A stretch of DNA of 64,000 nucleotides from Thiohalocapsa sp. ML1 (GCF_001469165.1 NZ_JABX01000009.1:62001-126000), one strand, 5' to 3'; shown: positions 6,715-15,678, counted from the stretch's first letter. Notes: generated by a model not told the origin, from the letters alone. Numbers and translations: made by a program.

Positions 6715-8504
6715 CGCTGGCCGCCGTGCTGGAGCCCTGGCTTGCCGGGCCGCGTGCGGCGGAGCTCCTGTTCCCGCTGTTGGCGGTGCCGGTGCTGGCG
6801 GCGCTGCTGGCACCGCTGTTGGGCGCCCGCGGCGCGCGGCTGCTCGCGCTCGGGAGCCTGCTGCTCGGGCTTGCGCTGGCGCTGGCCGCGGCGGCGGCGC
6901 TGCTCGCCGCGGGTGCGCCGCTGACCTACGCGCTGGGCGGCTGGGCCGCGCCGCTCGGCGTCGAGCTGGCGCTCGACGGACCCGCGGCGCTGATGCTGGT
7001 GCTGACGGCCGCCGTGCTCGTGCTGGTCGGCCTGCACGCGGCCGGGGAGTTTCGCGTCGGTGCCGCGGGCCGGCGCGTGACGCTCGCGTTCTGGACCCTG
7101 CTGCTCGGGGTTTGGGCGGGGCTGAACGGGCTCTATCTTGGCCGCGATCTGTTCAACCTGTACGTGGCCATCGAGGTGCTCACCTTCTCCGCGGTGCCCT
7201 TGGTGTGCCTCAAGGGCGGGGCGGCGCAGTTGGAGGCGGCGTTTCGGTACCTGCTGTTCGCGCTGCTCGGCTCCGCGCTGTACCTGCTGGGCGCGGGGCT
7301 CATGCTGGGGCTGCACGGCACGCTGGACATCGGTCAGATCGCGGCGGCCCTCGCCGGCGGCGGCGCGGATGGCAGTGCGACCGGCGCGGTGCGGAGCGGC
7401 TCCCTCGCAGCGGTGGTGCTGATGAGTACCGGGCTGCTCGCGAAGACGGCGCTGATGCCGCTGCATCTGTGGCTGCCGCCGGCCCACGGCGGGGCGCCGG
7501 CACCGGCGAGCGCGGTGCTGTCGGCGCTGGTGGTGAAGGGCTCGTTCTTTCTGCTGTTTCGGCTCTGGCTGGATCTTGTGCCGGACCCCGGGGCGCTGCA
7601 CATCGGGCTCGTGCTGGGCACGCTCGGCGCCTTTGCAATCCTGCTCGGCAACCTGATGGCGCTGATGCAGGCGCGGCTGAAGCTGCTGGTGGCCTATTCG
7701 ACGCTGGCGCAGCTCGGGTATCTGTTCTTGCTGTTCCCGCTGGCGGCCGGCCCCGGCGGCGGCCCGGCGGCAACGGCGGCGCTGCTCCAAGTGGTGTCGC
7801 ACGCGCTGGCCAAGGCCGCGCTGTTTCTGCTCGCCGGGCGCGTCCAGGTGGCCTTCGGGCACGACCGGCTCGCGGAGCTGGGCGGCTTCGGCCGGGCGCT
7901 GCCCATGACGCTTGTTGTTATCGTGCTGGCCGGGCTCGCGCTGGCGGGGCTGCCGCCGAGCGGCGGCTATCTGGTCAAGTCCCTTTACGGCAGCGCGGCG
8001 GGCGCCGAGGGCTGGGGGTGGCGGCTGGTGCTGGATCTTGGCGGGCTCTTGAGCGCGGCCTATCTGGCGCGGATTCTCGCGGTGGCGGTGCGACCGGCGG
8101 CGGGCGGCACGGCCGCGCCTCACCTCGCGGAGCGCCCCGGCGGCTTCGGCCTGCTGGTGCCGGGGTTGCTCGCGCTCGCGGCGCTGTTGCTCGGGCTCCT
8201 GCCCCCTGGCTGGTTCGCGCTGCTCGACGTCGGCCGGGCGGAGATGGCCTCGGCTGCCGCGGTGGCGGGCGCCATGCGCGGGGCGCTCGCGGCCGGCGGC
8301 TTCTGGAGCAGCACGGGGCCGGTGCTGACGGTGGCGCTGGCGGTGGTGCTGTTCATCGCGGCGGGGCAGTCGGCGTGGCAGCGGCGCGTCGGGGCGCTCG
8401 GGCGCGGGCTGGCGGGCGTCGAGGGCCGGCTGCGGGAATGGCGGGTCGCGGGTGCTCTGTTGCTCGCGATCCTGCTCGCGCAGGCGCTGGCGGTGCTGAC
8501 CTGA
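6711..8504 (+). CDS. mnhD: Na+/H+ antiporter subunit D (MnhD/MrpD, NuoN/L-like proton channel)
   Basis: 597-aa polytopic protein of the complex I/Mrp antiporter family (about 14 helices). Family hallmarks: an acidic helix near AIEVLTFSAVPLVCLKGG, the lysine-bearing LLAKTALMPLHLWLPPAHGG and APASAVLSALVVKGSFFLL, then KLLVAYSTLAQLGYLFLLFP, SHALAKAALFLLAGRV and GLPPSGGYLVKSLYG. It is longer than typical MrpD (about 500 aa) because of extra C-terminal hydrophobic segments. It is the last gene and the only ND4/ND5-like subunit of this operon, so proton translocation presumably rests on it. Confidence 0.88.
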   Translation: MTLAAVLEPWLAGPRAAELLFPLLAVPVLAALLAPLLGARGARLLALGSLLLGLALALAAAAALLAAGAPLTYALGGWAAPLGVELALDGPAALMLVLTAAVLVLVGLHAAGEFRVGAAGRRVTLAFWTLLLGVWAGLNGLYLGRDLFNLYVAIEVLTFSAVPLVCLKGGAAQLEAAFRYLLFALLGSALYLLGAGLMLGLHGTLDIGQIAAALAGGGADGSATGAVRSGSLAAVVLMSTGLLAKTALMPLHLWLPPAHGGAPAPASAVLSALVVKGSFFLLFRLWLDLVPDPGALHIGLVLGTLGAFAILLGNLMALMQARLKLLVAYSTLAQLGYLFLLFPLAAGPGGGPAATAALLQVVSHALAKAALFLLAGRVQVAFGHDRLAELGGFGRALPMTLVVIVLAGLALAGLPPSGGYLVKSLYGSAAGAEGWGWRLVLDLGGLLSAAYLARILAVAVRPAAGGTAAPHLAERPGGFGLLVPGLLALAALLLGLLPPGWFALLDVGRAEMASAAAVAGAMRGALAAGGFWSSTGPVLTVALAVVLFIAAGQSAWQRRVGALGRGLAGVEGRLREWRVAGALLLAILLAQALAVLT

Positions 8505-8676
8505 GATCCCGCGATTCCCGCCGCGGCATGGGCAACCGCTGTCCGCAAACTGGCAGAATGCCCCGGCGCGAGCGCCCGGTATGTCTTGGTCTCCGGCGCC
8601 GGCAGCCATCGAACAAGACCGTCGCGCAATCTTGTCGTTGGCGTTGTCGTCATCGGACCGCGCACGACGAAGCTTC

Positions 8677-8688
8677 GACCACGTGGTC
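8677..8688. promoter_or_regulatory. 12-bp perfect palindrome upstream of the RND genes (possible operator)
   Basis: GACCACGTGGTC at 8677-8688 lies 51 bp before the adaptor ATG in the 235-bp gap after mnhD. The position suits a repressor operator for an efflux operon, but no adjacent regulator gene is present. Inference only. Confidence 0.3.
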
Positions 8689-8739
8689 ACTGACCGAATA
8701 TCCACGCGACGCGCAGCGTCGCCAGCCGAGGAGTGCGTT

Positions 8740-9966
8740 ATGTATCAGGTGGGGTTATCGCTTTCGCCGGGGGTTCGACGCGGACTCTTCCCCCTGGTGC
8801 CCTTGACTGCCGCGTTGCTGCTCGGCGGCTGCGAGCTCGACCCGGCCGCCGAGGTGGCGGCGCCGGAGCCGATTCGGCCGGTGCGCGTCGCCGAGGTCGT
8901 CGAGGTCGGCGGCGGTGAGACGATCACGCTGACCGGTACCATCGAGGCCGAGGACACCATCAACTTGGCGTTTCGCGTCGGCGGTCAGCTCATCTCGCGC
9001 GCGGTGAATGTCGGCGACCAGGTGCGGCCGGGACAGATCGTCGCGCGGCTCGATCCGGAGACGGCGCAGAACGCCGTCGATGCCGCCCGCGCCAACGTCG
9101 CCGCCGCCATGGCGCGGCTGGTGGAGGCGCAGAACACCATCGACCGCTATCAGCCGATGGTGGAGCGCGGCTTCGTCGCCCGGCAGCAGTTCGACCGCGC
9201 CGTGGAGTCGCGCAACGCCGCCCGGGCGCAGGTCGAGGCGGCCGAGGCGAAGCTCCGCACCGCGGACAACCAGCTCTCGTTCACCGAGCTGGTGGCGGAC
9301 GCCGCCGGCACCGTGACGGCCCGCGGCGCGGAGCCGGGGGAGGTCGTCGCCGCCGGCCAGATGGTGGTGCAGCTCGCGCGCAAGGGCGGGCGGGATGCGG
9401 TGTTCGACTTTCCGCCGCGGGTGAAGGATGCGCTCGCCGCCGACACAGAGGTGGAGGTGATCTCGGCGACCGACCCCGGCGTGCGCGCGGTGGGCCGCGT
9501 GCGCGAGGTCTCGCCGCAGGCGGACCCCGTCACGCGGACCTTCCAGGTGCGGGTCGGGCTGGCGAGCCCGCCGGCGACCTTGCGGCTCGGCTCCACCGTG
9601 ACGGGCAAGGTGGCCGTCGGCGGCGCCGAGGCCGGTCTCGTGATCCCGGCGGCGGCGCTGACCCGCGCCGACGGCCAGCCGGCCGTGTGGGTGGTGGACC
9701 CGGACGTGCAGCGCGTGGCGCTGCGCAACATCGCCGTGCTCGGTCATGAGCTAGACAGCGTGCTGGTGGAGCACGGCCTCGTGCCCGGCGAGCTGGTGGT
9801 GACGGCCGGCGTGCAGACGCTGCGCCCGGAGCAGCAGGTGCGCCTGCTCGGTGTCGCGCCGCCGGCACCGGCAACCCCGGAGGCCGCGCCCGCCGCGGCC
9901 GAGGACGCGCCCGCCGACGAGACCACGGATGCGGCTGATACGGCCGAGGACGAGGCCGCCCAATGA
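8740..9966 (+). CDS. RND efflux periplasmic adaptor (membrane fusion lipoprotein)
   Basis: 408-aa adaptor linking an inner-membrane RND pump to an outer-membrane channel. The N-terminus has a lipoprotein signal with lipobox LLGGC. Next comes a biotinyl-lipoyl-like half motif (INLAFRVGGQLISRAVNVGD, QVRPGQIVARLD), a coiled-coil hairpin (about 95-170), then the returning lipoyl half (TARGAEPGEVVAAGQMVVQL) and beta-barrel/MPD domains. The C-terminal 45 residues are Ala/Pro/Asp/Glu-rich. GAGGAG before the ATG at 8740 supports this start. It overlaps the pump gene by four bases. No TolC-like gene lies nearby. Substrate is unknown. Confidence 0.88.
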   Translation: MYQVGLSLSPGVRRGLFPLVPLTAALLLGGCELDPAAEVAAPEPIRPVRVAEVVEVGGGETITLTGTIEAEDTINLAFRVGGQLISRAVNVGDQVRPGQIVARLDPETAQNAVDAARANVAAAMARLVEAQNTIDRYQPMVERGFVARQQFDRAVESRNAARAQVEAAEAKLRTADNQLSFTELVADAAGTVTARGAEPGEVVAAGQMVVQLARKGGRDAVFDFPPRVKDALAADTEVEVISATDPGVRAVGRVREVSPQADPVTRTFQVRVGLASPPATLRLGSTVTGKVAVGGAEAGLVIPAAALTRADGQPAVWVVDPDVQRVALRNIAVLGHELDSVLVEHGLVPGELVVTAGVQTLRPEQQVRLLGVAPPAPATPEAAPAAAEDAPADETTDAADTAEDEAAQ

Positions 9967-12900
9967 AGCCGTTCAACCTCTCCGAATGGGCCATCAACCA
10001 CCGCGCGCTGGTGGTGTACCTGATGATCGTGGCCGTCGTCGCCGGCATCCTCGCCTTCTACAAGCTCGGCCGCGCGGAGGACCCGGCCTTCACCATCCGC
10101 ACCATGGTCGTCGGCGCCGCCTGGCCCGGCGCGACGCTTGAGGACACGCTCGATCAGGTCACCGAGCGCCTGGAGCGCACGCTGCAGGAGGCGCCCCACG
10201 TGGACACGCTGCGCAGCTTCACGCGCGCCGGCAGCACGACCATCTTCGTGGACCTGGAGGGCAGCGCGCCGCCGGAGGTCATCGACGACGTCTGGTATCA
10301 GGTGCGCAAGAAGATCGGCGACATCCGCCACACCCTGCCGCAGGGGCTGATCGGGCCGCGCTTCGACGACGAGTTCGGCGACACCTACGGCATCATCTAC
10401 GGCTTCACCGCCGACGGCTTCAGCCATCGGGAGCTGCGCGATTACGTCGAGGACGTGCGCTCGCAACTGCTGCGGCTGCCCGACATCTCGAAGATCGACA
10501 TCTTGGGCGCCCAGGACGAGCGCTTCTTCGTCGAGTTCTGGATGGAGGAGCTGGCCGGGCTCGGTCTCAACCCGGCGGTGCTGGTGGAGGCGCTGCGGGC
10601 GCAGAACGTGGTCACGCCCACCGGCGTGCTGCAAACCGGCGACGAGGCCATCTCGCTGCGCGTCTCCGGGGCCTTCCGCGAGACGGCGGACCTGCTCGAC
10701 GTCACCTTTGCGGTGAACGGGCGCATGCTCAGGCTCGGCGACATCGCGCAGGTGCGCCGCGCCTACGCGGACCCGCCGCAGCCCATGTTCCGCGTCAACG
10801 GCGCGCCCGCCATCGGTCTTGCCATTGCGATGCGCGAGGGCGGGGACATCCTTCAGCTCGGCGACGAGGTGAAGGCGCAGATGGCCGCCATCCTCGGCGA
10901 GCTGCCGCTCGGCATCGACGTGATCCGCGTCGCCGACCAGCCGGTGACGGTGGACGAGGCCATCTCGGACTTCACGACCTCGCTGTGGCAGGCCATCGCG
11001 ATTATCCTGGCCATCGGCTTCATCGCGCTCGGCGTGCGCGCCGGCACCGTGGTGGCGCTGACCATCCCGCTGACGCTGGCGCTGGTGTTCGCGGTCATGG
11101 ACATCGCGAACATCGACCTGCACCGCATCTCCTTGGGCGCCCTGATCATCGCGCTGGCGCTCCTGGTGGACGATGCAATGACCACCATCGATGCCATGAC
11201 CCGCCGCCTCGCGCTCGGCGAGCCGAAGGCGCTGGCCGCGACCTACGCCTACAAGACGCTGGCCTTTGCGATGCTGACCGGCACGCTGGTGACCATCGCC
11301 GGCTTCGTGCCCATCGGTTTCGCGCAGAGCAGCGCCGGCGAGTACACCTTCTCGATCTTCGCCGTGGTGGCCATCGCGCTCCTGGTGTCCTGGTTCGTCG
11401 CAACGGTGTTCGCGCCGCTGCTCGGCATGGCCTTGCTGAAGGCGCCGAAGCAGAACGCAGCGGACGGCGATGAGCCCGGTGCAGCGCTCAAGCTCTACCG
11501 CGGGCTCCTGAACGGCGCTATGCGGCTGCGCTGGCTGACCATCTTGCTGACGGTGGCGGTGTTTGCGGTGGCCCTGGCCGGCGTGCGGCTGATCCCGCAG
11601 CAGTTCTTTCCGGCGTCCGATCGCACCGACCTGCTGGTGGACCTGACGCTGCCGCAGAACGCCTCGATCCATGCCACTGCCGCGGCGGTGGAGGAGCTGG
11701 ACGCGATTCTGGCGGAGGATCCGGACCTCGCGCACTGGAGCGCCTATGTCGGTCAGGGCGCGATCCGCTTCTATCTGCCGCTCAACGTGCAACTGCCGAA
11801 CCCCTTCTACGCGCAGGCGGTGCTGGTGGCGAAGGACTTCGAGGGGCGCCTGCGCATCGAGGAGCGGCTTGCGGAGCTGCTGCCGGAGACCTTCCCGGAG
11901 GCCGTGACCCGCGTCTACCCGCTGGAGCTGGGGCCGCCCGTCGGCTGGCCCGTGCAGTACCGCGTCACCGGCGACGACCCGGACGTGCTGCGCGGCATTG
12001 CGCTTGAGCTCGCTAAGGTCATGGCGGACTCCGGGCTCGCCCGGCAGATCAACTTCGACTGGATGGAGCCCGCCCGCGAGGTTCGCATCCGCATCGACCA
12101 GGACGAGGCGCGGCGCTTGGGGCTGTCATCGCAGGCTGTGTCGGCGGTGCTGAACACCAACATCTCCGGTAGCACCGTGACGCAGGTGCGCGACGACATC
12201 TTCCTCATCGACGTCGTCGCCCGCGAGGTGGGCGGGCAGATGCTCTCCACCCGCAGCCTGCAGACGCTGCCGGTGGCCCTCGCCGATGGGCGCACCGTGC
12301 CGCTGAACCAGATCGCGACCTTCGACTTCGGCCAGGAGCTGCCGCTCATCTGGCGCCGCGACCGGGTGCCGACGCTGACCGTCCAGGCCGACACCGCGCC
12401 CGGCGTGTTGCCGGAGACCGTCGTCGAGGGGCTCGCCGAGTCCATCGACGCCCTGTCCGAGGCCCTGGCCGTGGGCTACCGCATCGAGGTGGGCGGCACG
12501 GTGGAGGAGAGCGCGAAGTCCCGCGCCTCGGTGCTCGCGGTGGTGCCCTTGATGCTGTTCCTGATGCTGACGCTCTTGATGTTCGAGCTCAGGAGCTTCC
12601 CGCTCATGGTGATGGTGCTCGCCGTCGTGCCGCTCGGGCTCATCGGCGTGGTGGCGGCGCTGTTGGTGTCCGGGCGGCCGCTCGGCTTCGTCGCCATCCT
12701 GGGCATCCTCGCGCTCATCGGCATGATCGCGAAGAACTCGGTGATTCTGATCTCGCAGATCGAGCAGGAGCGCGCCACCGGGCGGCCGATTTGGGACGCG
12801 GTTGTGGACGCGAGCACCTCGCGCGTGCGCCCGATCCTGCTGACGGCCCTGTCCACGGTGTTCGGGCTCATCCCCATCGCGCCGACGGTGTTCTGGGGGC

Positions 12901-13058
12901 CCATGGCCTTTGCGATCATGGGCGGGCTCGCGGTGGCGTCGCTGCTGACGCTGATCGTCATCCCGACGCTGTACGTGACTTGGGAGTCGCTGCGGGGCAC
13001 CGACCTGCGCAGCCCCAGGGCAGCGCCGGCGCCCGCGGCACCACCTGCGCCCGGTTGA
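9963..13058 (+). CDS. RND family efflux pump, inner-membrane transporter (AcrB-type)
   Basis: 1031-aa proton-driven pump with 12 predicted helices and two large periplasmic loops. TM1 starts at about residue 13. The TM4 relay motif is present as ALIIALALLVDDAMTTIDAM (Asp-Asp pair). The C-terminal half has VPLGLIGVVAALLVSGRPLG, ILGILALIGMIAKNSVILIS and TALSTVFGLIPIAPTVFWGP. Sequence style resembles the VexF/AcrB-like branch paired with short lipoprotein adaptors. The ATG overlaps the adaptor stop. The C-terminal Ala/Pro tail is short. Drug, solvent or metal specificity cannot be read from the sequence. Confidence 0.9.
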   Translation: MKPFNLSEWAINHRALVVYLMIVAVVAGILAFYKLGRAEDPAFTIRTMVVGAAWPGATLEDTLDQVTERLERTLQEAPHVDTLRSFTRAGSTTIFVDLEGSAPPEVIDDVWYQVRKKIGDIRHTLPQGLIGPRFDDEFGDTYGIIYGFTADGFSHRELRDYVEDVRSQLLRLPDISKIDILGAQDERFFVEFWMEELAGLGLNPAVLVEALRAQNVVTPTGVLQTGDEAISLRVSGAFRETADLLDVTFAVNGRMLRLGDIAQVRRAYADPPQPMFRVNGAPAIGLAIAMREGGDILQLGDEVKAQMAAILGELPLGIDVIRVADQPVTVDEAISDFTTSLWQAIAIILAIGFIALGVRAGTVVALTIPLTLALVFAVMDIANIDLHRISLGALIIALALLVDDAMTTIDAMTRRLALGEPKALAATYAYKTLAFAMLTGTLVTIAGFVPIGFAQSSAGEYTFSIFAVVAIALLVSWFVATVFAPLLGMALLKAPKQNAADGDEPGAALKLYRGLLNGAMRLRWLTILLTVAVFAVALAGVRLIPQQFFPASDRTDLLVDLTLPQNASIHATAAAVEELDAILAEDPDLAHWSAYVGQGAIRFYLPLNVQLPNPFYAQAVLVAKDFEGRLRIEERLAELLPETFPEAVTRVYPLELGPPVGWPVQYRVTGDDPDVLRGIALELAKVMADSGLARQINFDWMEPAREVRIRIDQDEARRLGLSSQAVSAVLNTNISGSTVTQVRDDIFLIDVVAREVGGQMLSTRSLQTLPVALADGRTVPLNQIATFDFGQELPLIWRRDRVPTLTVQADTAPGVLPETVVEGLAESIDALSEALAVGYRIEVGGTVEESAKSRASVLAVVPLMLFLMLTLLMFELRSFPLMVMVLAVVPLGLIGVVAALLVSGRPLGFVAILGILALIGMIAKNSVILISQIEQERATGRPIWDAVVDASTSRVRPILLTALSTVFGLIPIAPTVFWGPMAFAIMGGLAVASLLTLIVIPTLYVTWESLRGTDLRSPRAAPAPAAPPAPG

Positions 13059-13339
13059 GCCCGGCTGAGCCTGGTTGCGGTGCGGGATGCGCCGCCGTCG
13101 TTGGCAGGGCAGGGCCGTTGCTATGCGACGGCTATCTCTATAGCGCCGCGATGTTCGCAGACCTTGAGCTGTCCGAGGCCATCAAGCGTGAGCTTCGGCG
13201 CTACCGAGAAGCCGAATCAGCGTAGCAAGGATTGAAACAGCGCGGCCCGGCAGCGGTGATGGCTTCGCGCTGGACGAAGAAGTGGCGGCCTAGAACACGC
13301 GGCCTTGCCGGGCCGCACGGTCACCGTAATTCCGTTCTT
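13059..13339. other. Intergenic region, possible gene remnants
   Basis: This 281-bp stretch contains no family-level gene. A short plus-strand frame (about 13151-13225) ends MFADLELSEAIKRELRRYRE and might be a fragment. A 28-bp motif around TAGAACACGCGGCCTTGCCG (13290-13320) recurs imperfectly at about 14460-14490. The boundary marks the start of the mobile-element graveyard. Confidence 0.35.
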
Positions 13340-13597
13340 CTACCCATCGCGCAGTTCGAGGCGCCTTTCAATGCGGACAATCCGCTCGTTCAGTTGATCG
13401 ATAGATACCTGCTGGCGTGCGATATCCTCCGCCGTTCCGGCTTCGTCGCGGCGAACCCCTGCAATCGCCGTTTCCACTCGGCTGATCCGGTGCTTTACAT
13501 CCGAGAATTCGGAGTGTATTTCAGTTTGCATCGCTGCAATCTGGTTCCGAAGAGCGCGAAACTGCTCAAGCACCAAGTGTTCGATATTGTCTGTCAT
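13340..13597 (-). CDS. Small coiled-coil protein of unknown function
   Basis: 85-aa hydrophilic protein, almost entirely heptad-like alpha helix: MTDNIEHLVLEQFRALRNQI at the N-terminus, then DVKHRISRVETAIAGV and QLNERIVRIERRLELRDG. Similar small proteins (LEHLRAIR...LSSLE type) recur in proteobacteria, often beside toxin-antitoxin genes, but no function is established. GAGGT upstream of the ATG supports the start. It sits among TA modules. Confidence 0.65.
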   Translation of the reverse strand: MTDNIEHLVLEQFRALRNQIAAMQTEIHSEFSDVKHRISRVETAIAGVRRDEAGTAEDIARQQVSIDQLNERIVRIERRLELRDG

Positions 13598-13682
13598 CTG
13601 GTTGAACCTCAGTTAAAAGCCAATCTTTGGCTTCCCCAGGTCATACGTGAATTGCCGTATCGGTCTCTGCATAGCAAACGCA

Positions 13683-13718
13683 GGGGGTCAGAAAACGCAG
13701 GGGGTCACGGTCTCACAG
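13683..13718. repeat. Short tandem duplication AACGCAGGGGGTCA
   Basis: The block AACGCAGGGGGTCA occurs twice, 17 bp apart, immediately beyond the truncated toxin end. It may mark the breakpoint that removed the toxin. Confidence 0.5.
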
Positions 13719-13799
13719 TGCACATGCTCGCTGTTGCTCGTACCAGTTTTGCGCAGCCTCCAGCTCGGTGACGGCACGGCCGGTATAGAAGGCCTTTAC
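13713..13799 (-). pseudogene. Truncated ParE/RelE-type toxin remnant
   Basis: Directly after the addiction-module antitoxin stop, a 28-codon frame reads AFYTGRAVTELEAAQNWYEQ before a TGA at 13713-13715. This matches the N-terminal helix-strand start of ParE/RelE-family toxins (AVAELEAAAEWYE type). The rest of the toxin (about 70 residues) is missing and the expected start codon is not evident (GTA at the position). The toxin looks inactivated while its antitoxin survives. Confidence 0.55.
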
Positions 13800-14020
13800 C
13801 GGCGCTTTCGCAACTTCGCGTGAACCTCGTCTGCGGCATGCAACTGCTCAGTACCTTCACCAAAGAGTTGCTCCCTCCTGTCGAGCTCGGCTTCCTGCCA
13901 TGAGCTGAGCGGCGGTGCGTCTCCCTCGGCGGCGCTACTGCCCCAGATTTTCTCGACGAAAAGCAGTTTCTCTTTCAAGGATAGGCTTCGTGCTTCGTCG
14001 ATCAGTTGTCTGGTCTGCAT
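13796..14020 (-). CDS. Addiction-module antitoxin (PF09720-type)
   Basis: 74-aa protein: QLIDEARSLSLKEKLLFVEK followed by IWGSS and PPLSSWQEAELDRREQLF, the pattern of the putative addiction module component family (TIGR02574). Such antitoxins normally precede and neutralise a ParE/RelE-like toxin. Here only a toxin stump follows (13713-13799), so the antitoxin is orphaned. It may still neutralise related toxins, such as the one at 14874-15200; that is speculation. Confidence 0.75.
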   Translation of the reverse strand: MQTRQLIDEARSLSLKEKLLFVEKIWGSSAAEGDAPPLSSWQEAELDRREQLFGEGTEQLHAADEVHAKLRKRR

Positions 14021-14119
14021 GACGGTGCTCCAGCGATGCGTATGGCCAAGCGGTCGGCACGGAAGCCTATGCCGTTGCGGAGCATCGCATCACAAGATGC
14101 GCTCCCCGTCCAGCGCCGC

Positions 14120-14206
14120 TCAAAACTGTTTCACCCGGATCCTCATGGCCTGAGCCCGGTAGGCGATCTGACGCTGCGTCTTGCCGAGCAGGCGCGCGGC
14201 CTTGGC
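14120..14206 (-). pseudogene. Remnant of a NifA/sigma54-activator C-terminal DNA-binding helix
   Basis: A 28-codon minus-strand frame reads AKAARLLGKTQRQIAYRAQA then MRIRVKQF and a stop, bounded upstream by an in-frame TAG. This fits the Fis-type helix-turn-helix at the extreme C-terminus of NifA-like enhancer-binding proteins (AARLLGLTPRQIAYR.. pattern). No AAA+ domain is present nearby, so it is a fragment. The rest of 14021-14529 has no recognisable gene. Confidence 0.5.
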
Positions 14207-14529
14207 CTAGAACCTGGGCTTCGGGTCAAACCAGGGCGTGGGATCACATTACGTGTAGGGCGTGGGTTCACGTCTCGCGTGGCCCATGTTCTGTTCAGGC
14301 GCTCGGTTGTCCGCGGCGTTACGCGGGAGACCGGACCCCATCCTCCTCCCACCTTGCCTGCGTTCGCGCCTACGCATCGACGCGCCTGTTACCAGTCACG
14401 CCGCAAGGCTCGATACTGGGCTCGCGGCTCACGATGACCCAGGCGGGACTATCACCCGATAGAACACGCGGCCTTTGCCAGGCCGCACTGACCCTGAGGT
14501 GTCCCCACAGAATCCCCTCGTCCAACTGT

Positions 14530-14886
14530 TTATCGGGACAGTAACGCGTCGTGATGACTGGCGACCCATTGATCCAGCGGCCCGATGGCATCGGCGAGCG
14601 AGGCGACGGCCGCCTGGCAGTGCGCCAACGTCAACAGCAGCCTGGCGAGGAACACCCGCGAGTACGCGCGCCGCTTGCGCGTGTTCGGCCGCAGCCGCTC
14701 GTGCAGCCCGCTGCGCTCCGCCGCGGTGCCGATCAGCCACAGCAGGATCGCCGCCAGCGAGGCGATCAGCACCAGCACGGTGAAGCGGCCCGCGCCCTTG
14801 GAGGCGCTGCACTCCAGGCCTGCGCCGAAGTGCTGGCTCTTCATGTCGCGGAAGCTGAGCTCGAGGAAAGCGCTCAGTCGTGCGGA
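14530..14886 (-). pseudogene. IS4-family transposase, C-terminal fragment
   Basis: About 118 codons remain. The fragment begins in the YREK region: AFLELSFRDMKSQHFGAGLE contains E-x6-K, the last catalytic glutamate and lysine of IS4 DDE transposases. It continues with RFTVLVLIASLAAILLWLIG and LRPNTRKRRAYSRVFLARLL, typical of the IS4 C-terminus. The N-terminal catalytic aspartates are missing, and its 5' end overlaps the 3' end of the RelE-like toxin gene. It is a decayed insertion. Confidence 0.75.
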
Positions 14887-15200
14887 TCAATGATGTCCAG
14901 CAACTCCGCGTGAGCAATGTCCCCTTGGTCGGATTTGGAGTAGATCGCCACCAGCAGAATCTCGCACTCCGCTTGGACGTAGTAGATGATCCGGTAACCA
15001 CCGCGCTTGCCGCGCGCTGCATCAGTGTTCCTGACGCGGACCTTATAGAGCACATCGTTCGGCACCTGGATGCGATCACCCGGGGTCTCCCCGGCGCTGA
15101 GCCGATCCAGCAATGGCTGCAGATCGCTGCGGATGCGCCGGTAGCGATGGCTGAGGCGCTTGAGCTGACCTTTGAAGGCATCCGAATACCGGATGATCAT
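14874..15200 (-). CDS. RelE/ParE family toxin
   Basis: 108-aa protein with IIRYSDAFKGQLKRLSHRYR, then YKVRVRNTDAARGKRGGYRI and EILLVAIYSKSDQGDI, matching the RelE/ParE fold (central sheet with GGYRIIYY and the YSKSDQ end). Such toxins are usually ribosome-dependent mRNA interferases. The start is the ATG at 15200, four bases after the antitoxin stop. The C-terminus (about LLDIIDPHD) abuts an IS4 remnant, so the last residues might have been altered. Likely functional with its antitoxin. Confidence 0.8.
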   Translation of the reverse strand: MIIRYSDAFKGQLKRLSHRYRRIRSDLQPLLDRLSAGETPGDRIQVPNDVLYKVRVRNTDAARGKRGGYRIIYYVQAECEILLVAIYSKSDQGDIAHAELLDIIDPHD

Positions 15201-15204
15201 CAGC

Positions 15205-15435
15205 TCAATCCGCGTCGATACCGTCCCAGATGCTATCGAGTGGCTGCGTCCGTCCGGCGCTGACATCCCGCCAACCGTCACGGAGGGAGTCGGCAGCGCT
15301 CGGCCAGGGCTCGTCTGCCTCGATGCCCTCGCGGAACGAGTGCACCAGCCGCAGCAGCAGTGGCCGGTAACGCGCGGGCGTCAAGTCGATCTCGGCGTGT
15401 AGGCGCTCGGTGATGTCTTCGGTGGGCTGTCTCAT
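15205..15435 (-). CDS. Probable antitoxin partner of the RelE/ParE toxin
   Basis: 76-aa acidic protein: [40 protein letters not shown] and [20 protein letters not shown]. The C-terminal segment ([16 protein letters not shown]) is the sort of short amphipathic tail used by antitoxins to cover a toxin. It precedes the toxin gene by four bases. The exact antitoxin family is not identified. Confidence 0.7.
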   Translation of the reverse strand: MRQPTEDITERLHAEIDLTPARYRPLLLRLVHSFREGIEADEPWPSAADSLRDGWRDVSAGRTQPLDSIWDGIDAD

Positions 15436-15678
15436 GGCGCAGGCCCTCTGTTGTGTAACGGGTACCGTCGTGCCGTCGGGCCTCGGGTTGTGGGGTGTGC
15501 CCTCGGATTGTAGGCGGCGACCGGCGCAGATGTCGCGCGGCGCAGCACCTCGGACGATGCACCGAGCGGGCATTGCCGCCGTGTCATCGCGAGCGATCGC
15601 CGGGCCACGAGTGCATCGCCCGGAACATGATTGCAAGACCTGGCCGGGTTTCCTTTGACCCGGTTTCCTTTTAATAAG

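Noticed and set aside
6255-8705. 816-codon minus-strand frame opposite mnhC/mnhD
   Set aside because: Composition is almost entirely Arg/Gln/His. The plus-strand antiporter genes have clear motifs.
13222-13242. CRISPR-repeat-like GCAAGGATTGAAAC
   Set aside because: Only one copy was found. No regularly spaced repeats or cas genes are nearby.
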